DNA of 64,000 nt from Polyangiaceae bacterium (GCA_022842465.1 JALHPN010000010.1:16731-80730); one strand, 5' to 3'. Counted from the stretch's first letter, positions 52,243 through 61,717 are shown. The notes: generated by a model not told the origin, from the sequence alone. Numbers and translations: made by a program.

Positions 52243-53600
52243 CACGGCACGACGGGGGCTTGCGGGTGCCCGAGACGGAAGACCGCCGGCACACGCGGGT
52301 CTTCGCCGCACGTCGCTTCGACCCAGAGATCCGTCCCTCCACGCACGACGACGGAGACGGGCTCGCAGCCGAGGCCCGCCTTCGCGGCCCGGAAGCGGCC
52401 TTCCGGATCCTTCGCCAAGGCGGGCAGGCCGACCGGCTCCGTCTTCGCGACCGTGCTCTTCACCAGCCTGGTCCGAGATGGGCTCTCGCCGGCGCAGTCG
52501 AGGACGGCGAAGAGCCCCTCCGCCGAGCGCGCAGCGGACGACACCATGCAGCTGTCGCCTCGCGCGACGCGCCTCGGCGTGGGCTTCCCGTCGCCGACGA
52601 GCCAGAACGTGTTCGCGTCGGGCTTCCACGCGCCGGTCACTTCGGCGGTGGTGCTTCGGGGCGGGACGACGACCGCGCCGTGGCCGTCCTCGAGCACCCT
52701 CGAGGCGAACGTCTCCATCCCGACGGTGAGGCCGGTCGTGACGGTGGTCACGACGAACGGCCCACCGGCCTTGCCGCGCACGGTCGTGAGGTTGTCCTCT
52801 GCGGTCGCGGGATCCGTGTCCGTTCGCGTGCTCCCCTTCGTGCCGAGGAGCGTCAGCGTCGTGCCGTCGCTCGCCGCGTCCCACGCCATGAACGTCCGCG
52901 GGATGCCGAGCTTCGGCCGCGTGACCGCGCCGTCGTAGGCGACGTGATCGAACGTGGTCCCGTCGCCGCCCGACGCGAAGTAGGTCGCCTGCGCGTTCCA
53001 GGAGATCTGCGAGTGGACGACGAGCGCCCCTCCGTTCCACGGGACGAAGCCGTGGGGGAAGGCGGGCGTCGAGAGCGGCTTCACCGGCTTCCATGCGCCG
53101 TCGACGTAGACGAAGGCGGTGGCCTCGGGCGAATCGGCGCGCGTCTCCGTGTCGGTGGTCCGGAGCGCGACGAGCTTCGGCCACTCGCCGACGACGGTCA
53201 CGCGCTGCTTGCCCCACTGGTACGGGAGGCCCTTCAGGAGATCGGGCCCCTTCACGAGCGGTCCGTCCTCGTCGGCGTACGCGTCGACGTTCTTCCCCGA
53301 CAGCCACACGCGGGAGCCGATCGCCTTCAGCGAGAGGACAGGGACGCCGACCGCGACGAGCTCGAGCGCTCCGGTCGCGACCGGGCCACGGGCGACGGGC
53401 TCGCCGGCCTCGAGGGCGGTCGCGGCGGCGGGCGCGCGCGCCGCGCCTCCGTCGAGGAGGACGACGGGAGATGCGGACGCGTCCGTCTCGGCGGTCGCCT
53501 TCGGCGCCGGCGGCTTCCTGCATCCCGTCACCAGGATCGCCGCGACGAAAAGGCTGGCGACGCGGGTGAGCACCGAAGCGATGCTACGCGCCTTCGGCAC
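52242..53600 (-). CDS. Lipoprotein coupled to the multihaem cytochrome
   Basis: About 452 residues with signal peptide and lipobox LVTGC. The body reads as a repeat of short beta-strands with Trp/Val/Gly ends (WKPVKPLSTPAFPHGFVPWNGGALVVHS, key part FVPWNGGALVVHSQISW; TDLWVEATCGEDPRVPAVFRL), resembling a beta-propeller. The start is GTG, at 53600 or 30 bases further on at a second GTG; the first leaves a normal n-region. The stop overlaps the cytochrome start by one base. It may be a periplasmic partner or assembly factor of that cytochrome; this is inferred only from coupling. Confidence 0.6.
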   Translation of the reverse strand: MPKARSIASVLTRVASLFVAAILVTGCRKPPAPKATAETDASASPVVLLDGGAARAPAAATALEAGEPVARGPVATGALELVAVGVPVLSLKAIGSRVWLSGKNVDAYADEDGPLVKGPDLLKGLPYQWGKQRVTVVGEWPKLVALRTTDTETRADSPEATAFVYVDGAWKPVKPLSTPAFPHGFVPWNGGALVVHSQISWNAQATYFASGGDGTTFDHVAYDGAVTRPKLGIPRTFMAWDAASDGTTLTLLGTKGSTRTDTDPATAEDNLTTVRGKAGGPFVVTTVTTGLTVGMETFASRVLEDGHGAVVVPPRSTTAEVTGAWKPDANTFWLVGDGKPTPRRVARGDSCMVSSAARSAEGLFAVLDCAGESPSRTRLVKSTVAKTEPVGLPALAKDPEGRFRAAKAGLGCEPVSVVVRGGTDLWVEATCGEDPRVPAVFRLGHPQAPVVP

Positions 53601-53659
53601 CTTCGACCACTCGCCCGCGGCCCACCCGCGCGTGTAACGATGTGATCGTCGTGAAGTGA

Positions 53660-53760
53660 TCCGCGCCAGTCGATCTCGAGCATCGTCCGAGCTTCTCGCC
53701 CATGCCGGCAGCGATTGGCTGGCGCGTCTCGACGAACGGCCCCGTAGCTCGTTCCGGCGC
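53660..53760 (-). pseudogene. Decayed 3' end of a paralogue of the gene at 55181-55735
   Basis: The minus strand reads GREARTMLEIDW near 53690, matching the C-terminus of the intact gene at 55181-55735 (GDARTMVEIDWH). At DNA level 53665-53690 and 55186-55211 agree at nearly all positions. Further upstream on the minus strand only short similarities such as PFVETRQPI against SVEARFTER remain, in another frame. Nothing of the 5' part is left. This is the relic of a duplicate. Confidence 0.5.
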
Positions 53761-53879
53761 TGCCTTCGGCGGCCGCACGCGGCGTCGGGCATCCGTGAGA
53801 CGATGCGCGCATGATCGGGTCACGGCCTCGCTGCGTACCGAGCTCCTCGTCTCGTCTCGGGCCACGGCGAGGTGACCCG

Positions 53880-55139
53880 ATGTCGCGGAGTCGGGCGCTC
53901 GCGTACGTCGCGATCGTGACCGGGATGCTCTGCAGCTGCGGCGCTCCGCGCATCCCAGGAAACGCCGCGACGTTCGCGGAGGCTACCGTCGAGCGCGTCG
54001 GGCCAGGTCCTCGGCTCGGGGCTCTCGTCGAGGTACGTCTGGCCGACGTCGACGAGCCACGCGCGCCTCGCGTGCTGCTCGACGCCGCGGGTCGGGCGGG
54101 CTTCGACGGTACCGACGGGCCGGTGACGCTTCCCTTCTCGAGCCCGGTGCGCGAGGTCCTCGTCCATCGCAAGGACCTCTGCTGCGCGCGGACGGTGGAG
54201 AACGGGCTCGAGTGCCTCTTCGTCCACGGGGACCTCGAAGCGCACCTCCGCAAGCCCCACAGGTCCTCCGAAGGCGTCCGGCGCCTGCGCTTTCCGACGC
54301 TCACGGGCAGAGTCACCCGTCTCCGAGCAGGTCACGCGGCGCCCTGCTTCGCGGAGACGGACGGCACGTACCACTGCGCCCCCCTGAGCACGTCCGGTTT
54401 CGGGCCGACCGAGCGGTTCTTTCTCGGCGCGCCGATCGCCGTCGGCGCCGTCCAAGAGGAGGTCGCGACGCGCCCGGTCGGGGTCGGGCGCGTCGGCGCG
54501 CCGAACACGCCCGGTACCACGTGCTGGCTCACCCGTGAGCGTCAGGTGCGTTGTCGAGGCCCCGGCGTGTACGGCGAGCGCGGTGACGGAGACACGAGCC
54601 AAGCCGTTCGAGAGACGACCGTGGTGCAGCTTCAGGACGCAGTCGAGCTCGCCGCCGGCGATCGCTGGGTCTGCGCGCGGACCGCGGCCGGCGAGCTCTG
54701 GTGCTGGGGCGCCCTGCCCAGGCGCTTCCCGGTCACCGAGCGCGGCGCCTTCTTCCGACACCCGGCGTGCACCTTCGATCGCGCAGCGAGCGAAGCCCTG
54801 CGCGCCGAGCGTGTGGCCCGCGACGCGCGGGACGTGCAGGCGTGCATGCAGCGCACGTGCGCGCCTTCGCAGCGCGATTGCCACCTCGGGTGTGCCCCGA
54901 GCTTCGTGCCTCACGAGCTCGTCTTCGATCGGCGACAGCCGTGCGAGGTACCGGTCATCGCTGACGGGGGCGCGTCACGATGGCCGACCGACGAAGAGAT
55001 GGAGGCCGCCTACACCGAAGTCGATCTCGCGGTCCGGCCGACACGCCTCGCCATACCGCGCATCGTCTCCGTGGCGGGGCGCCGCGACGAGCTCTGCGTG
55101 GTGGACGCCGCGGGTGTTCTCCACTGCTGGCGCGCTTGA
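53880..55139 (+). CDS. RCC1-like lipoprotein
   Basis: A 419-residue predicted lipoprotein (signal MSRSRALAYVAIVTGMLCSC). The body contains RCC1/BNR-type repeats whose ends read CARTAAGELWCWG and CVVDAAGVLHCW, and partial ones around DGTYHCAPL and CWLTRERQVRCRG, so a beta-propeller of the myxobacterial RCC1 kind, with a Cys-rich insert (CMQRTCAPSQRDCHLGC). GAGGTGA lies 5 bases before the ATG. It sits between an intact conserved gene and that gene's decayed duplicate, so it may have been inserted there. Confidence 0.7.
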   Translation: MSRSRALAYVAIVTGMLCSCGAPRIPGNAATFAEATVERVGPGPRLGALVEVRLADVDEPRAPRVLLDAAGRAGFDGTDGPVTLPFSSPVREVLVHRKDLCCARTVENGLECLFVHGDLEAHLRKPHRSSEGVRRLRFPTLTGRVTRLRAGHAAPCFAETDGTYHCAPLSTSGFGPTERFFLGAPIAVGAVQEEVATRPVGVGRVGAPNTPGTTCWLTRERQVRCRGPGVYGERGDGDTSQAVRETTVVQLQDAVELAAGDRWVCARTAAGELWCWGALPRRFPVTERGAFFRHPACTFDRAASEALRAERVARDARDVQACMQRTCAPSQRDCHLGCAPSFVPHELVFDRRQPCEVPVIADGGASRWPTDEEMEAAYTEVDLAVRPTRLAIPRIVSVAGRRDELCVVDAAGVLHCWRA

Positions 55140-55180
55140 GGCTTTGGCCACCTGCCTCGCGCGCGAACGCGGTCACGTGG

Positions 55181-55735
55181 TCAGTGCCAGTCGATCTCGA
55201 CCATCGTTCGCGCGTCGCCCGCCCACGAGCGCTCGGTGAAGCGAGCCTCGACCGACTGGGCGCCGGCGACGGTGAGCATGCGCTCGAAGAAGCCCATCGT
55301 CTGGTACGAGGCGGCCTCTTCGGCCATGGGCCCCATGTAGTAGTGGACCTCGATCGAGGTGTGCCCTTCGTTGGCCTCGTGCACGACGAGGGCGTCGAAG
55401 TCGAAGAAGGTCGCGCGGAGGACCTTGAAGCGCATCAGCGTCTCGAGCGGATCGCCGTCGACGACGAGGCCGGGCGTCGTCATCCGCAGCTGGTCCACCG
55501 ACGTGCGGCCCCAGAAGCGCGCAGCGCTCACGTCGCCCTCGGCGATCTCCTTCAGGATGGCGTTCCCCATGCGCTCGAAGGTCGCCATCGGGTACCAGCC
55601 GCCGGGGTCGACCCGCCCGCCCTCGACGAAGGGCAGATCCGCCGGGTCGAGGTGCTTCTTCCAGTCCATGTGCTTCTGCACGCGGATCATGCGGACGTAG
55701 TCCGCGAAGAGCAGACCCTTGACGTGACGACCCAA
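55181..55735 (-). CDS. Conserved myxobacterial protein of unknown function
   Basis: A 184-residue soluble protein. Conserved-looking segments include LLFADYVRMIRVQKHMDW, GGWYPMATFERMGNAIL, WGRTSVDQL, DPLETLMRFKVLRATFFDF and the C-terminus ARTMVEIDWH. I have the impression of families such as TIGR02265/DUF2378 in myxobacteria, but cannot confirm it. No membrane or signal segment. The TTG start at 55735 is chosen because CCAGGAAGAC lies just before it; the first in-frame ATG would remove conserved sequence. A decayed copy of its end lies 1.5 kb away. Confidence 0.6.
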   Translation of the reverse strand: MGRHVKGLLFADYVRMIRVQKHMDWKKHLDPADLPFVEGGRVDPGGWYPMATFERMGNAILKEIAEGDVSAARFWGRTSVDQLRMTTPGLVVDGDPLETLMRFKVLRATFFDFDALVVHEANEGHTSIEVHYYMGPMAEEAASYQTMGFFERMLTVAGAQSVEARFTERSWAGDARTMVEIDWH

Positions 55736-55804
55736 GTCTTCCTGGATACCAGCTTCGCGCGCACCCGGGAATCTCTGGGGCCCGTGAGGCGTAGGAAGAG
55801 AGGT

Positions 55805-56773
55805 ATGCCCTCGATCGGCAAGCTCGTCGTGACGTCCCTCGTGCTCCTCGGGACCTCCATGTGCGGCTTCCTCCTCCTCCGCTGCCTCGGATCCTGGGCG
55901 GGGCTCGCTCCATGGTCCCTCAGCGTGGCGCTCGTCGGGTTGGGGCTCGGAGGGGCGGTCGCGATCTTCCGCGCCGACGTGCGCGCTCGCCTCGCCCTCA
56001 CGCTCGCGCTCCTCGCCGTGAGCGTCCTCGTCGTCGGCGCGCATGCGGCGGGGTACGGTCTCCTCCCCGACGACCCGTGGCACAGCCGGATCTACACGGC
56101 GGTCCTCGCGACCCTCTTCTCGACGGCGGGGGTCGGCATCGTCAAGCGGCGGCCCTGGTCGCGATGGGCGGTGCTCGGTCTCGGAGCCTGCGGGACGCTG
56201 TGCGGGATCATGAACCTCTCGCACGTGGTCGATGGTCGGCTCGTCGCGACGCTCGTGTCCTCTGCGCCGGTCCCGGCCTGGCTCGGCACGTGGCTCTGGT
56301 CGCACGTCCTCCTGACGTCGGCGTCCGTCGCTTTCCTCGTGCTCCTCGCCGGGCGCCGGACGGCGGAGGCCTTCGCCGTCCCCGCGAGCGATCCGGCGGT
56401 CGTCTGGGGCGTGCCGCACGCGCTCGTCGCCGCGGTGAAGGTCACGTTCGTCGCCCAGCTGGTCGCCGCGTCGATGAGCCTCCTCTACGCGCTCGCGCAG
56501 CCGGTCGTCCCGGCGACGCGCACGTCGGCGCTCCTCCTCGCGGTCGGCTTCGCCGTCGCGGCGAGCGCGACGCTCGCGCGGAAGACCGCCGGGGTCCTCC
56601 TCCTCCTCGTCACCGGCGCGGGCTTCGCCGCGCAAGCGACCGCGACGCTGCTCCTCGCCAGCGGTCCTCTGGCGGGCACGGCGGCGTACTACGCGGTCTT
56701 CTGGGGCCTCGCGGGCCTCGCGTCGATCGGGTGCGGGCTCGTCCTCGCGCGAACCCTCTCCGCGCGCGCGTGA
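55805..56773 (+). CDS. Polytopic membrane protein of unknown function
   Basis: A 322-residue protein with about eight hydrophobic helices (LVVTSLVLLGTSMCGFLLL, LSVALVGLGLGGAVAIF, LLTSASVAFLVLLAG, AGVLLLLVTGAGFAAQA). No motif of a known transporter or enzyme is seen. GAAGAGAGG lies before the ATG. It ends 6 bp from the convergent clpS stop. Confidence 0.55.
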   Translation: MPSIGKLVVTSLVLLGTSMCGFLLLRCLGSWAGLAPWSLSVALVGLGLGGAVAIFRADVRARLALTLALLAVSVLVVGAHAAGYGLLPDDPWHSRIYTAVLATLFSTAGVGIVKRRPWSRWAVLGLGACGTLCGIMNLSHVVDGRLVATLVSSAPVPAWLGTWLWSHVLLTSASVAFLVLLAGRRTAEAFAVPASDPAVVWGVPHALVAAVKVTFVAQLVAASMSLLYALAQPVVPATRTSALLLAVGFAVAASATLARKTAGVLLLLVTGAGFAAQATATLLLASGPLAGTAAYYAVFWGLAGLASIGCGLVLARTLSARA

Positions 56774-56779
56774 CCGCGG

Positions 56780-57124
56780 TCAATCCTCGCCGTCGTCCTC
56801 GTCGGGCTCGGCCGTGACCTTGAGGGGCATCTCGAACTCGCGCGCGTAGTCCATGACCGCAGCCGCCTTGGTCTCGGCGACGTCCTTCGTGTAGATGCCG
56901 GCGACGCCCTTCCCCTGCTCGTGGACGGCCATCATGAACCCCGTCGCGACGGTCTCGTTCATGTGGAAGAACTGCTCGAGGACGTGCACGACGAACCACT
57001 TGTGGGTGTAGTCGTCGTTCCAGAACACGACGACCCATCGGCGCGCACGCGCGGTCTTCGGTGCCTGGTCGAGGACGACGTCGGAGTCGTCCATGCCTCC
57101 GCCCTGCTGGACGCCGCTCGCCAT
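56780..57124 (-). CDS. clpS: ATP-dependent Clp protease adaptor ClpS
   Basis: A 114-residue protein with the full ClpS core after a flexible N-terminus: FWNDDYTHKWFVVHVLEQFF, MAVHEQGKGVAGIYTKDVAETKA and EMPLKVTAEPDE. ClpS binds N-degron substrates through the pocket that includes the NDDYT motif and hands them to ClpA for degradation by ClpAP. No clpA is adjacent. ATG 57124 gives MASGVQQ; a later ATG would start MDDSDVV, also possible. An acidic tail (DEDDGED) ends the protein. Confidence 0.9.
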   Translation of the reverse strand: MASGVQQGGGMDDSDVVLDQAPKTARARRWVVVFWNDDYTHKWFVVHVLEQFFHMNETVATGFMMAVHEQGKGVAGIYTKDVAETKAAAVMDYAREFEMPLKVTAEPDEDDGED

Positions 57125-57245
57125 GATCCGCCCGACTCTAGTCGGAGGCGGCGTCCGGGACGACGCCTTCTCGCTCGTTCGCGCCAATGCGTTGCACGCG
57201 CGCGTCAGGCCGCGTCCGCGTCGATGCGGCTGATATCGTCGAGGG

Positions 57246-58667
57246 ATGCCTTCTTCGAGAGTCGGTCCCGTCGCCCTCCTTCCTCTGGTCTTCACGGTCG
57301 CGGTGGCCTGCGACGACGCGACGTCGACGCCGGGCAGCTCCTCCGGGGCGACGGGCTCGAGCGGGGGCTCGCCGGCCGTCCCGACCCCCGACGCGATCGT
57401 CGCGGGAGGCGCCTGCCCGACGCCGAGCGGCGGGGGGACCGACCACGGAGGCACCGTGTCGGCCGACGAGACCTGGACCGCTGCGGGGAGCCCGCATCGC
57501 GTCACCTCGTCGCTCGACATCCGCGCGACGGTCACGATCGAGGCGTGCGCCTTCGTGGAGGTCTCGGCCGGGAGCACGATCTCCGTCGGCTCCGCGAGCG
57601 CGACCGGCAGCCTCGTCGCGAAGGGCACGTTCGAAGGCGGTGAGCTCCGTCCGGTCGTCCTCCGCGGAGCCCCCTGGCAGACCCTCGTCGTCGAGGCGAA
57701 GGGGACCGCGTCGCTCACGCTCACGGCCGTGGTCGGGAGCGGCGCGGGCGGCCTCGGGGCGCTCGTCGCGCGTGGCGTGGCCGGCGGGACGAACGCGGGC
57801 GCGATCACGCGGAACCTCGCGGTCGATCGCGTCGTCGTGCAGGACTCGGCGGGCTTCGGCGTGAACCTCGACGGCTGGGCCGCGTTCGCGGAGGGCTCGG
57901 ACAACCTCTGGATCCGCGGCGGTGGCACGGACGCCGCGCCCTCGGCGATGCGACTCGAGGTCGGCGTCGCTTCCACCTTGCCGAAGACGATGGTGTTCTC
58001 CGGCAACGCGCGGGACGAGATCCTGATCCAGAGCTCCAAGGCGTTCATCGCCGACGACACCCTCGTCGCCCGCGGCGTCCCGTACCGCGCGAAGGGCCCG
58101 ATCTACGTCGCGCGTGAGGCGGACGGGCCCGCCGCGACGCTGACGATCGAGCCGGGCGTCACGCTCGGGTTCGACGACTCCGCCGGATCCGGGATGGTGG
58201 TCGGCTCCTCGGCCGCACGTCCGGGGGTGCTCGTCGCCGAGGGCACGGCGGAGGCCCCGATCGTCTTCACCTCCGGCAAGACGACGAAGGCGCCCGGGGA
58301 CTGGACGAACATCAGCTTCAGGACCCCGATCAGCGGCAACCGGATCGCCAACGCACGCTTCGAGTACGCGGGCGCTGCGAGCGGGACGAACAGCTTCGGC
58401 TGCGGGCCTCGCGCCAACGACGCCGCGGTGATCGTCTTCGGCCAAGGCGCCGATCAAGCGGCGCCTGCGAGCCCGTTCATCACCTCCACGACCTTCGACC
58501 AGATCGGCGGCACGACCGTGATCGTGAGCGGCTGGGTGGACGATGCCGGGCCGAACTTCACGGGCGACAACGTCTTCGGATCGGCGACCCCGTCGTGCAA
58601 GGTCTCGAAGCCACGCCGGACCGGCGCCGGCGACGTCTGCGACGGCGGCCGTACGACCTGCTGGTGA
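57246..58667 (+). CDS. Beta-helix-like surface lipoprotein
   Basis: A 473-residue predicted lipoprotein (lipobox VAVAC) with a Gly/Ser/Thr linker. From residue 75 it is made of short beta repeats typical of right-handed beta-helices: GGTVSADETWTAAGSPHRVT, VTIEACAFVEVSAGSTIS, TLTIEPGVTLGFDDSAGSGM, VLVAEGTAEAPIVFTS. Such proteins occur at the cell surface or as polysaccharide-binding factors; catalytic residues are not seen. Its stop is 6 bp from that of the convergent histidine kinase gene. Confidence 0.7.
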   Translation: MPSSRVGPVALLPLVFTVAVACDDATSTPGSSSGATGSSGGSPAVPTPDAIVAGGACPTPSGGGTDHGGTVSADETWTAAGSPHRVTSSLDIRATVTIEACAFVEVSAGSTISVGSASATGSLVAKGTFEGGELRPVVLRGAPWQTLVVEAKGTASLTLTAVVGSGAGGLGALVARGVAGGTNAGAITRNLAVDRVVVQDSAGFGVNLDGWAAFAEGSDNLWIRGGGTDAAPSAMRLEVGVASTLPKTMVFSGNARDEILIQSSKAFIADDTLVARGVPYRAKGPIYVAREADGPAATLTIEPGVTLGFDDSAGSGMVVGSSAARPGVLVAEGTAEAPIVFTSGKTTKAPGDWTNISFRTPISGNRIANARFEYAGAASGTNSFGCGPRANDAAVIVFGQGADQAAPASPFITSTTFDQIGGTTVIVSGWVDDAGPNFTGDNVFGSATPSCKVSKPRRTGAGDVCDGGRTTCW

Positions 58668-58673
58668 GGCCGA

Positions 58674-60317
58674 TCAGCCGTCGAGCCTCGCCTCCGAGCG
58701 TCGTTCGACCTCCGGCCGGGTGCGCGCGTCGAGGGGGATGTCGACCGTGAAGGTGGTGCCTTCCTTCGGGTAGCTCTCCACCTTCACGATCCCCCCGTGG
58801 GCCTCGACGATGCCCTTCACGAGCGTGAGGCCGAGGCCCCAGCCGACCTTGCCGCTCGTGCGGGCGAGGCTCGTCCGGTGGTATGCGACGAAGAGCTTCT
58901 CCTGATCGTCGGCCGCGATCATCGTGCCCTCGTTGTGGACGGAGAGGAGGAGCCTGTCGTCGAGGCTCCGCATCCGCACGGTCACCGGCTGCCCCGGGTC
59001 GCCGTACTTCACGGCGTTCACGAGGAGGTTGTCGAGCACCCGGCGGAGGCCGTCGGGGCTCCAGAAGCCGCTCGTCTGGCCCTCGGTGACGACGGCGAAG
59101 CGCGTCCCGTGCCGCGTCGTGAGGTCGTCGCAGAGCTCGCCGACGATGGGCCGCAGATCGGTGTGCTCGAACTCGAGCGGAAGCTGCTCGCCTGCCTGGA
59201 GCCGCGTCGCGTCGAGGAGGTCCTTGATCATCCGGTCCGACCGCTCGACGGCCGTCCCGATGCGGTGCGCCCAGATCCGGACCTTCTCCGTCTTGTCCGG
59301 CGCGCGGGCGATGAGCTCGGCGCCGGTCATCGCGGCCGCGAGGGGCGAGCGGAGGTCGTGCGTGAGGGTGGCGATGAAGCGGTTCCTGTACTCGGCCTCC
59401 ATCACCATCGCCTCGGCGTGGGTGCGCGAGAGATCGCGCTCCTGGACGAGCAGGCTCCGCTCCGTGAGATCCTGGACGACCTTGGTGAAGCCGACGAGCT
59501 GGCCGGCCTCGTCGATCGGCGTGATCGACACGTCGGCGAGGAAGAGCTCGCCGTTCTTCCGCAGTCGGACGCCCTCGCCGCGGAAGCGCCCCTCGCTCCT
59601 CGCGACACGGAGGTGATCCATGGGCTCGTCGCGACGCCTGCCGTCCTCCGGGTAGAGGACCGAGAAGTGGCTCCCGATCGCCTCGTCGGCGGACCACCCC
59701 TTCATCCGCTGGCACCCCTCGTTCCACGACGTGATCTGGCCGTCGGGGTCGAGCGTGAAGATCGCGTAGTCGCGCACGGACTGGACGAAGTGCCGGAAGC
59801 GCTCCTCGGATCGCTGGAGCTGCGCGACGCGATCGACGACCCGCGACTCGAGCTCCTGGTTCGAGGTATGGAGGGCGGCATGCGCGGCGTCGCGCTCGTC
59901 GTCGCGGATGCGCGTGAACTCACGCGCCGCCGCGCGGATGGCGAGGAAGATGGCCTCCACGATCGACTCGCGCGCGGGCGTCGGCAGGGGCTCCTCCTCG
60001 GAGAGGATCCCGAGGATCACCTGCCGGAGGACGTCGTACTCGAGGATGACGTGGTCGAGCGCGTAGTCGGTGAGGAGGGCGCGCTGGCGACCGTGCTCGG
60101 CGGCGACCTCGTCGGTCGTCTCCGCGGTCTTCCTCGGGGACGTGACGGTATCGGCGAGGTGGTCGAGGAAGTCGGGCAACGCATCGAGGAGCGCGAGGGG
60201 ATGCGCCCTTCGCGCCACCGGAACCGCATCACGGACACGCGCCTTCCAGGTCTCGAGGATGCGCGGCCTGCTCTCCCTCATGCGCTCCGCGATCCTCCCG
60301 CTCTCGACGTCACCCAT
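58674..60317 (-). CDS. PAS-domain histidine kinase with RsbRD-like N-terminus
   Basis: A 547-residue cytosolic kinase. Residues 8-140 are helical and resemble the RsbRD_N globin-like input domain. A PAS domain covers 172-285 (FTLDPDGQITSWNEGCQRMKGW, GVRLRKNGELFLADVSITPI), and HisKA has His320 in ATLTHDLRSPLAAA. The HATPase has N box NLLVNAVKYG, a variant G1 box VHNEGTMI and G2 box GWGLGLTLVKGIVEAHGG. It should sense a cytoplasmic or small-molecule signal. No response regulator lies beside it, so the partner is elsewhere. The start at 60317 was chosen over an upstream ATG that adds only low-complexity sequence. Confidence 0.88.
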   Translation of the reverse strand: MGDVESGRIAERMRESRPRILETWKARVRDAVPVARRAHPLALLDALPDFLDHLADTVTSPRKTAETTDEVAAEHGRQRALLTDYALDHVILEYDVLRQVILGILSEEEPLPTPARESIVEAIFLAIRAAAREFTRIRDDERDAAHAALHTSNQELESRVVDRVAQLQRSEERFRHFVQSVRDYAIFTLDPDGQITSWNEGCQRMKGWSADEAIGSHFSVLYPEDGRRRDEPMDHLRVARSEGRFRGEGVRLRKNGELFLADVSITPIDEAGQLVGFTKVVQDLTERSLLVQERDLSRTHAEAMVMEAEYRNRFIATLTHDLRSPLAAAMTGAELIARAPDKTEKVRIWAHRIGTAVERSDRMIKDLLDATRLQAGEQLPLEFEHTDLRPIVGELCDDLTTRHGTRFAVVTEGQTSGFWSPDGLRRVLDNLLVNAVKYGDPGQPVTVRMRSLDDRLLLSVHNEGTMIAADDQEKLFVAYHRTSLARTSGKVGWGLGLTLVKGIVEAHGGIVKVESYPKEGTTFTVDIPLDARTRPEVERRSEARLDG

Positions 60318-60464
60318 CGCGCTACCCGGAGGCAGGAGCGATGCCGACGCCTGGGGTGCGTACGGTCCGCCCAACGATTCCAGGGGTTTGAGGGCGCAGG
60401 GCGAGAGACGACCGACCGCGGTCCGCCGGTCGCATGTGGCGCGACGACACGGCCGTTGCCATGC

Positions 60465-60484
60465 GCCCCGAGTCGGGCCGGGGC
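60465..60484 (-). terminator. Stem-loop after the luciferase-like gene
   Basis: GCCCCG at 60465-60470 pairs with CGGGGC at 60479-60484 across an 8-base loop, 5 bases after the stop on the minus strand. No T-run follows, so termination is uncertain. Confidence 0.25.
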
Positions 60485-60488
60485 TCTC

Positions 60489-61475
60489 TCAGAGGCCGGC
60501 GATCTCCGCGAGGATCTCGTACGAGCGCTTGCGCGCGGCGTGGTCGAAGACGCTCGTCACGACCATCAGCTCGTCCGCGTCGGTGCGATCGAGGAGCGCG
60601 GCGACGCCGGCGCGGACCGTCTCCTTCGAGCCCACGATGGCGCACGAGAGCATGCGCTCGACGGAGACCTTCTCCGAGGGGGTCCAGTAGTCCTCGATGT
60701 CGTCGATCGGCGGCTTCTGGAGCCCGCGCGCGCCGCGGTGGAGATCCGTGAACGCCTGCTGGACCGACGTGAAGAGGCGACGCGCCTCGGCGTCGGTGTC
60801 TGCCGCGACGACGTTCACGCCGACCATGGCGTACGGCGTGGCGAGCTGGGCCGACGGTCGGAAGCGTTCGCGGTAGGCGAGGAGGGCATCGTCCAGCGCG
60901 GCCGGCGCGAAGTGCGAGGCGAACGCGTAGGGGAGCCCCAGCGCGCCGCCGAGGTGAGCGCCGAACGTGCTCGAGCCGAGGATCCAGAGCGGGACGTGGA
61001 GCCCGGCGCCGGGGACGGCCTGGATGCGCTGTCCCGGCTCCGCCTGGGCGAAGAGGGCCTGGAGCTCGCGGACGTCCTCCGGGAACCGCTCGGCGGCGCT
61101 CGGGCTCGTGCGGAGCGCGCGGGCCGCGACGGGGTCGGTGCCGGGAGCGCGGCCGAGCCCGAGGTCGATGCGGCCGGGGTAGAGCGACTCGAGCGTCCCG
61201 AACTGCTCGGCGATCACGAGGGGCGCGTGGTTCGGCAGCATGATGCCCCCGGCGCCGACCCGGATGCGGCACGTGCCGCCGGCGATCCAGCCGATGACGA
61301 CGGACGTGGCCGCGCTCGCGATGCCGACCATGTTGTGGTGCTCGGCCACCCAGAAGCGCGCGTACCCGAGCCGCTCGACGTGCTGCGCGAGCTCGAGGCT
61401 CTGCTGGAGGGCCTCACGCGGCGTCGACTCGGCGCGCACGGGGACGAGGTCCAGGACCGAGAGGGGGACCGTCAC
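60489..61475 (-). CDS. LLM-class (luciferase-like) flavin-dependent monooxygenase
   Basis: A 328-residue TIM-barrel protein of the bacterial luciferase superfamily, MsnO8/YhbW-like branch. It opens [20 protein letters not shown], followed by the hallmark [19 protein letters not shown], then [21 protein letters not shown] and [17 protein letters not shown]. The family oxidises diverse small molecules using FMNH2 supplied by a reductase. The substrate is unknown. The GTG start at 61475 gives the conserved N-terminus; upstream frames lack homologous sequence. It probably stands alone or is read into the histidine kinase gene. Confidence 0.9.
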   Translation of the reverse strand: MTVPLSVLDLVPVRAESTPREALQQSLELAQHVERLGYARFWVAEHHNMVGIASAATSVVIGWIAGGTCRIRVGAGGIMLPNHAPLVIAEQFGTLESLYPGRIDLGLGRAPGTDPVAARALRTSPSAAERFPEDVRELQALFAQAEPGQRIQAVPGAGLHVPLWILGSSTFGAHLGGALGLPYAFASHFAPAALDDALLAYRERFRPSAQLATPYAMVGVNVVAADTDAEARRLFTSVQQAFTDLHRGARGLQKPPIDDIEDYWTPSEKVSVERMLSCAIVGSKETVRAGVAALLDRTDADELMVVTSVFDHAARKRSYEILAEIAGL

Positions 61476-61642
61476 GCGCGTCTGATGACCCGCGGTGTCC
61501 GAGGGTTTCGGCGATGTGCGAGCGCGTGCGGAGCCGCGGTCGAGGGCTGCGAGCCGCGAGGCACACGCGTTGCTCGGTGGAGCTCCGGTCGGCGCGTTTG
61601 CCGGGGTCTCTGACCAGGCGCGCGAACGATTGCAGGGGACAC

Positions 61643-61693
61643 CCCGCAACGCTGCGGGACGGAAGTCTCAGCACCCGCGCGCGACAGCGCGGG
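61643..61693 (+). promoter_or_regulatory. Two tandem hairpins in the leader of the SBP lipoprotein gene
   Basis: Hairpin 1: CCCGCA-ACGC-TGCGGG at 61643-61658. Hairpin 2: CCCGCGC-GCGACA-GCGCGGG at 61674-61693. They end 18 bases before the strong ribosome binding site GAGGAG at 61709-61714. The arrangement could regulate or stabilise the message, or be the terminator of an upstream transcript without a T-run. No riboswitch family is recognised. Confidence 0.35.
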
Positions 61694-61717
61694 CGTCGCG
61701 AACGACGTGAGGAGAAC

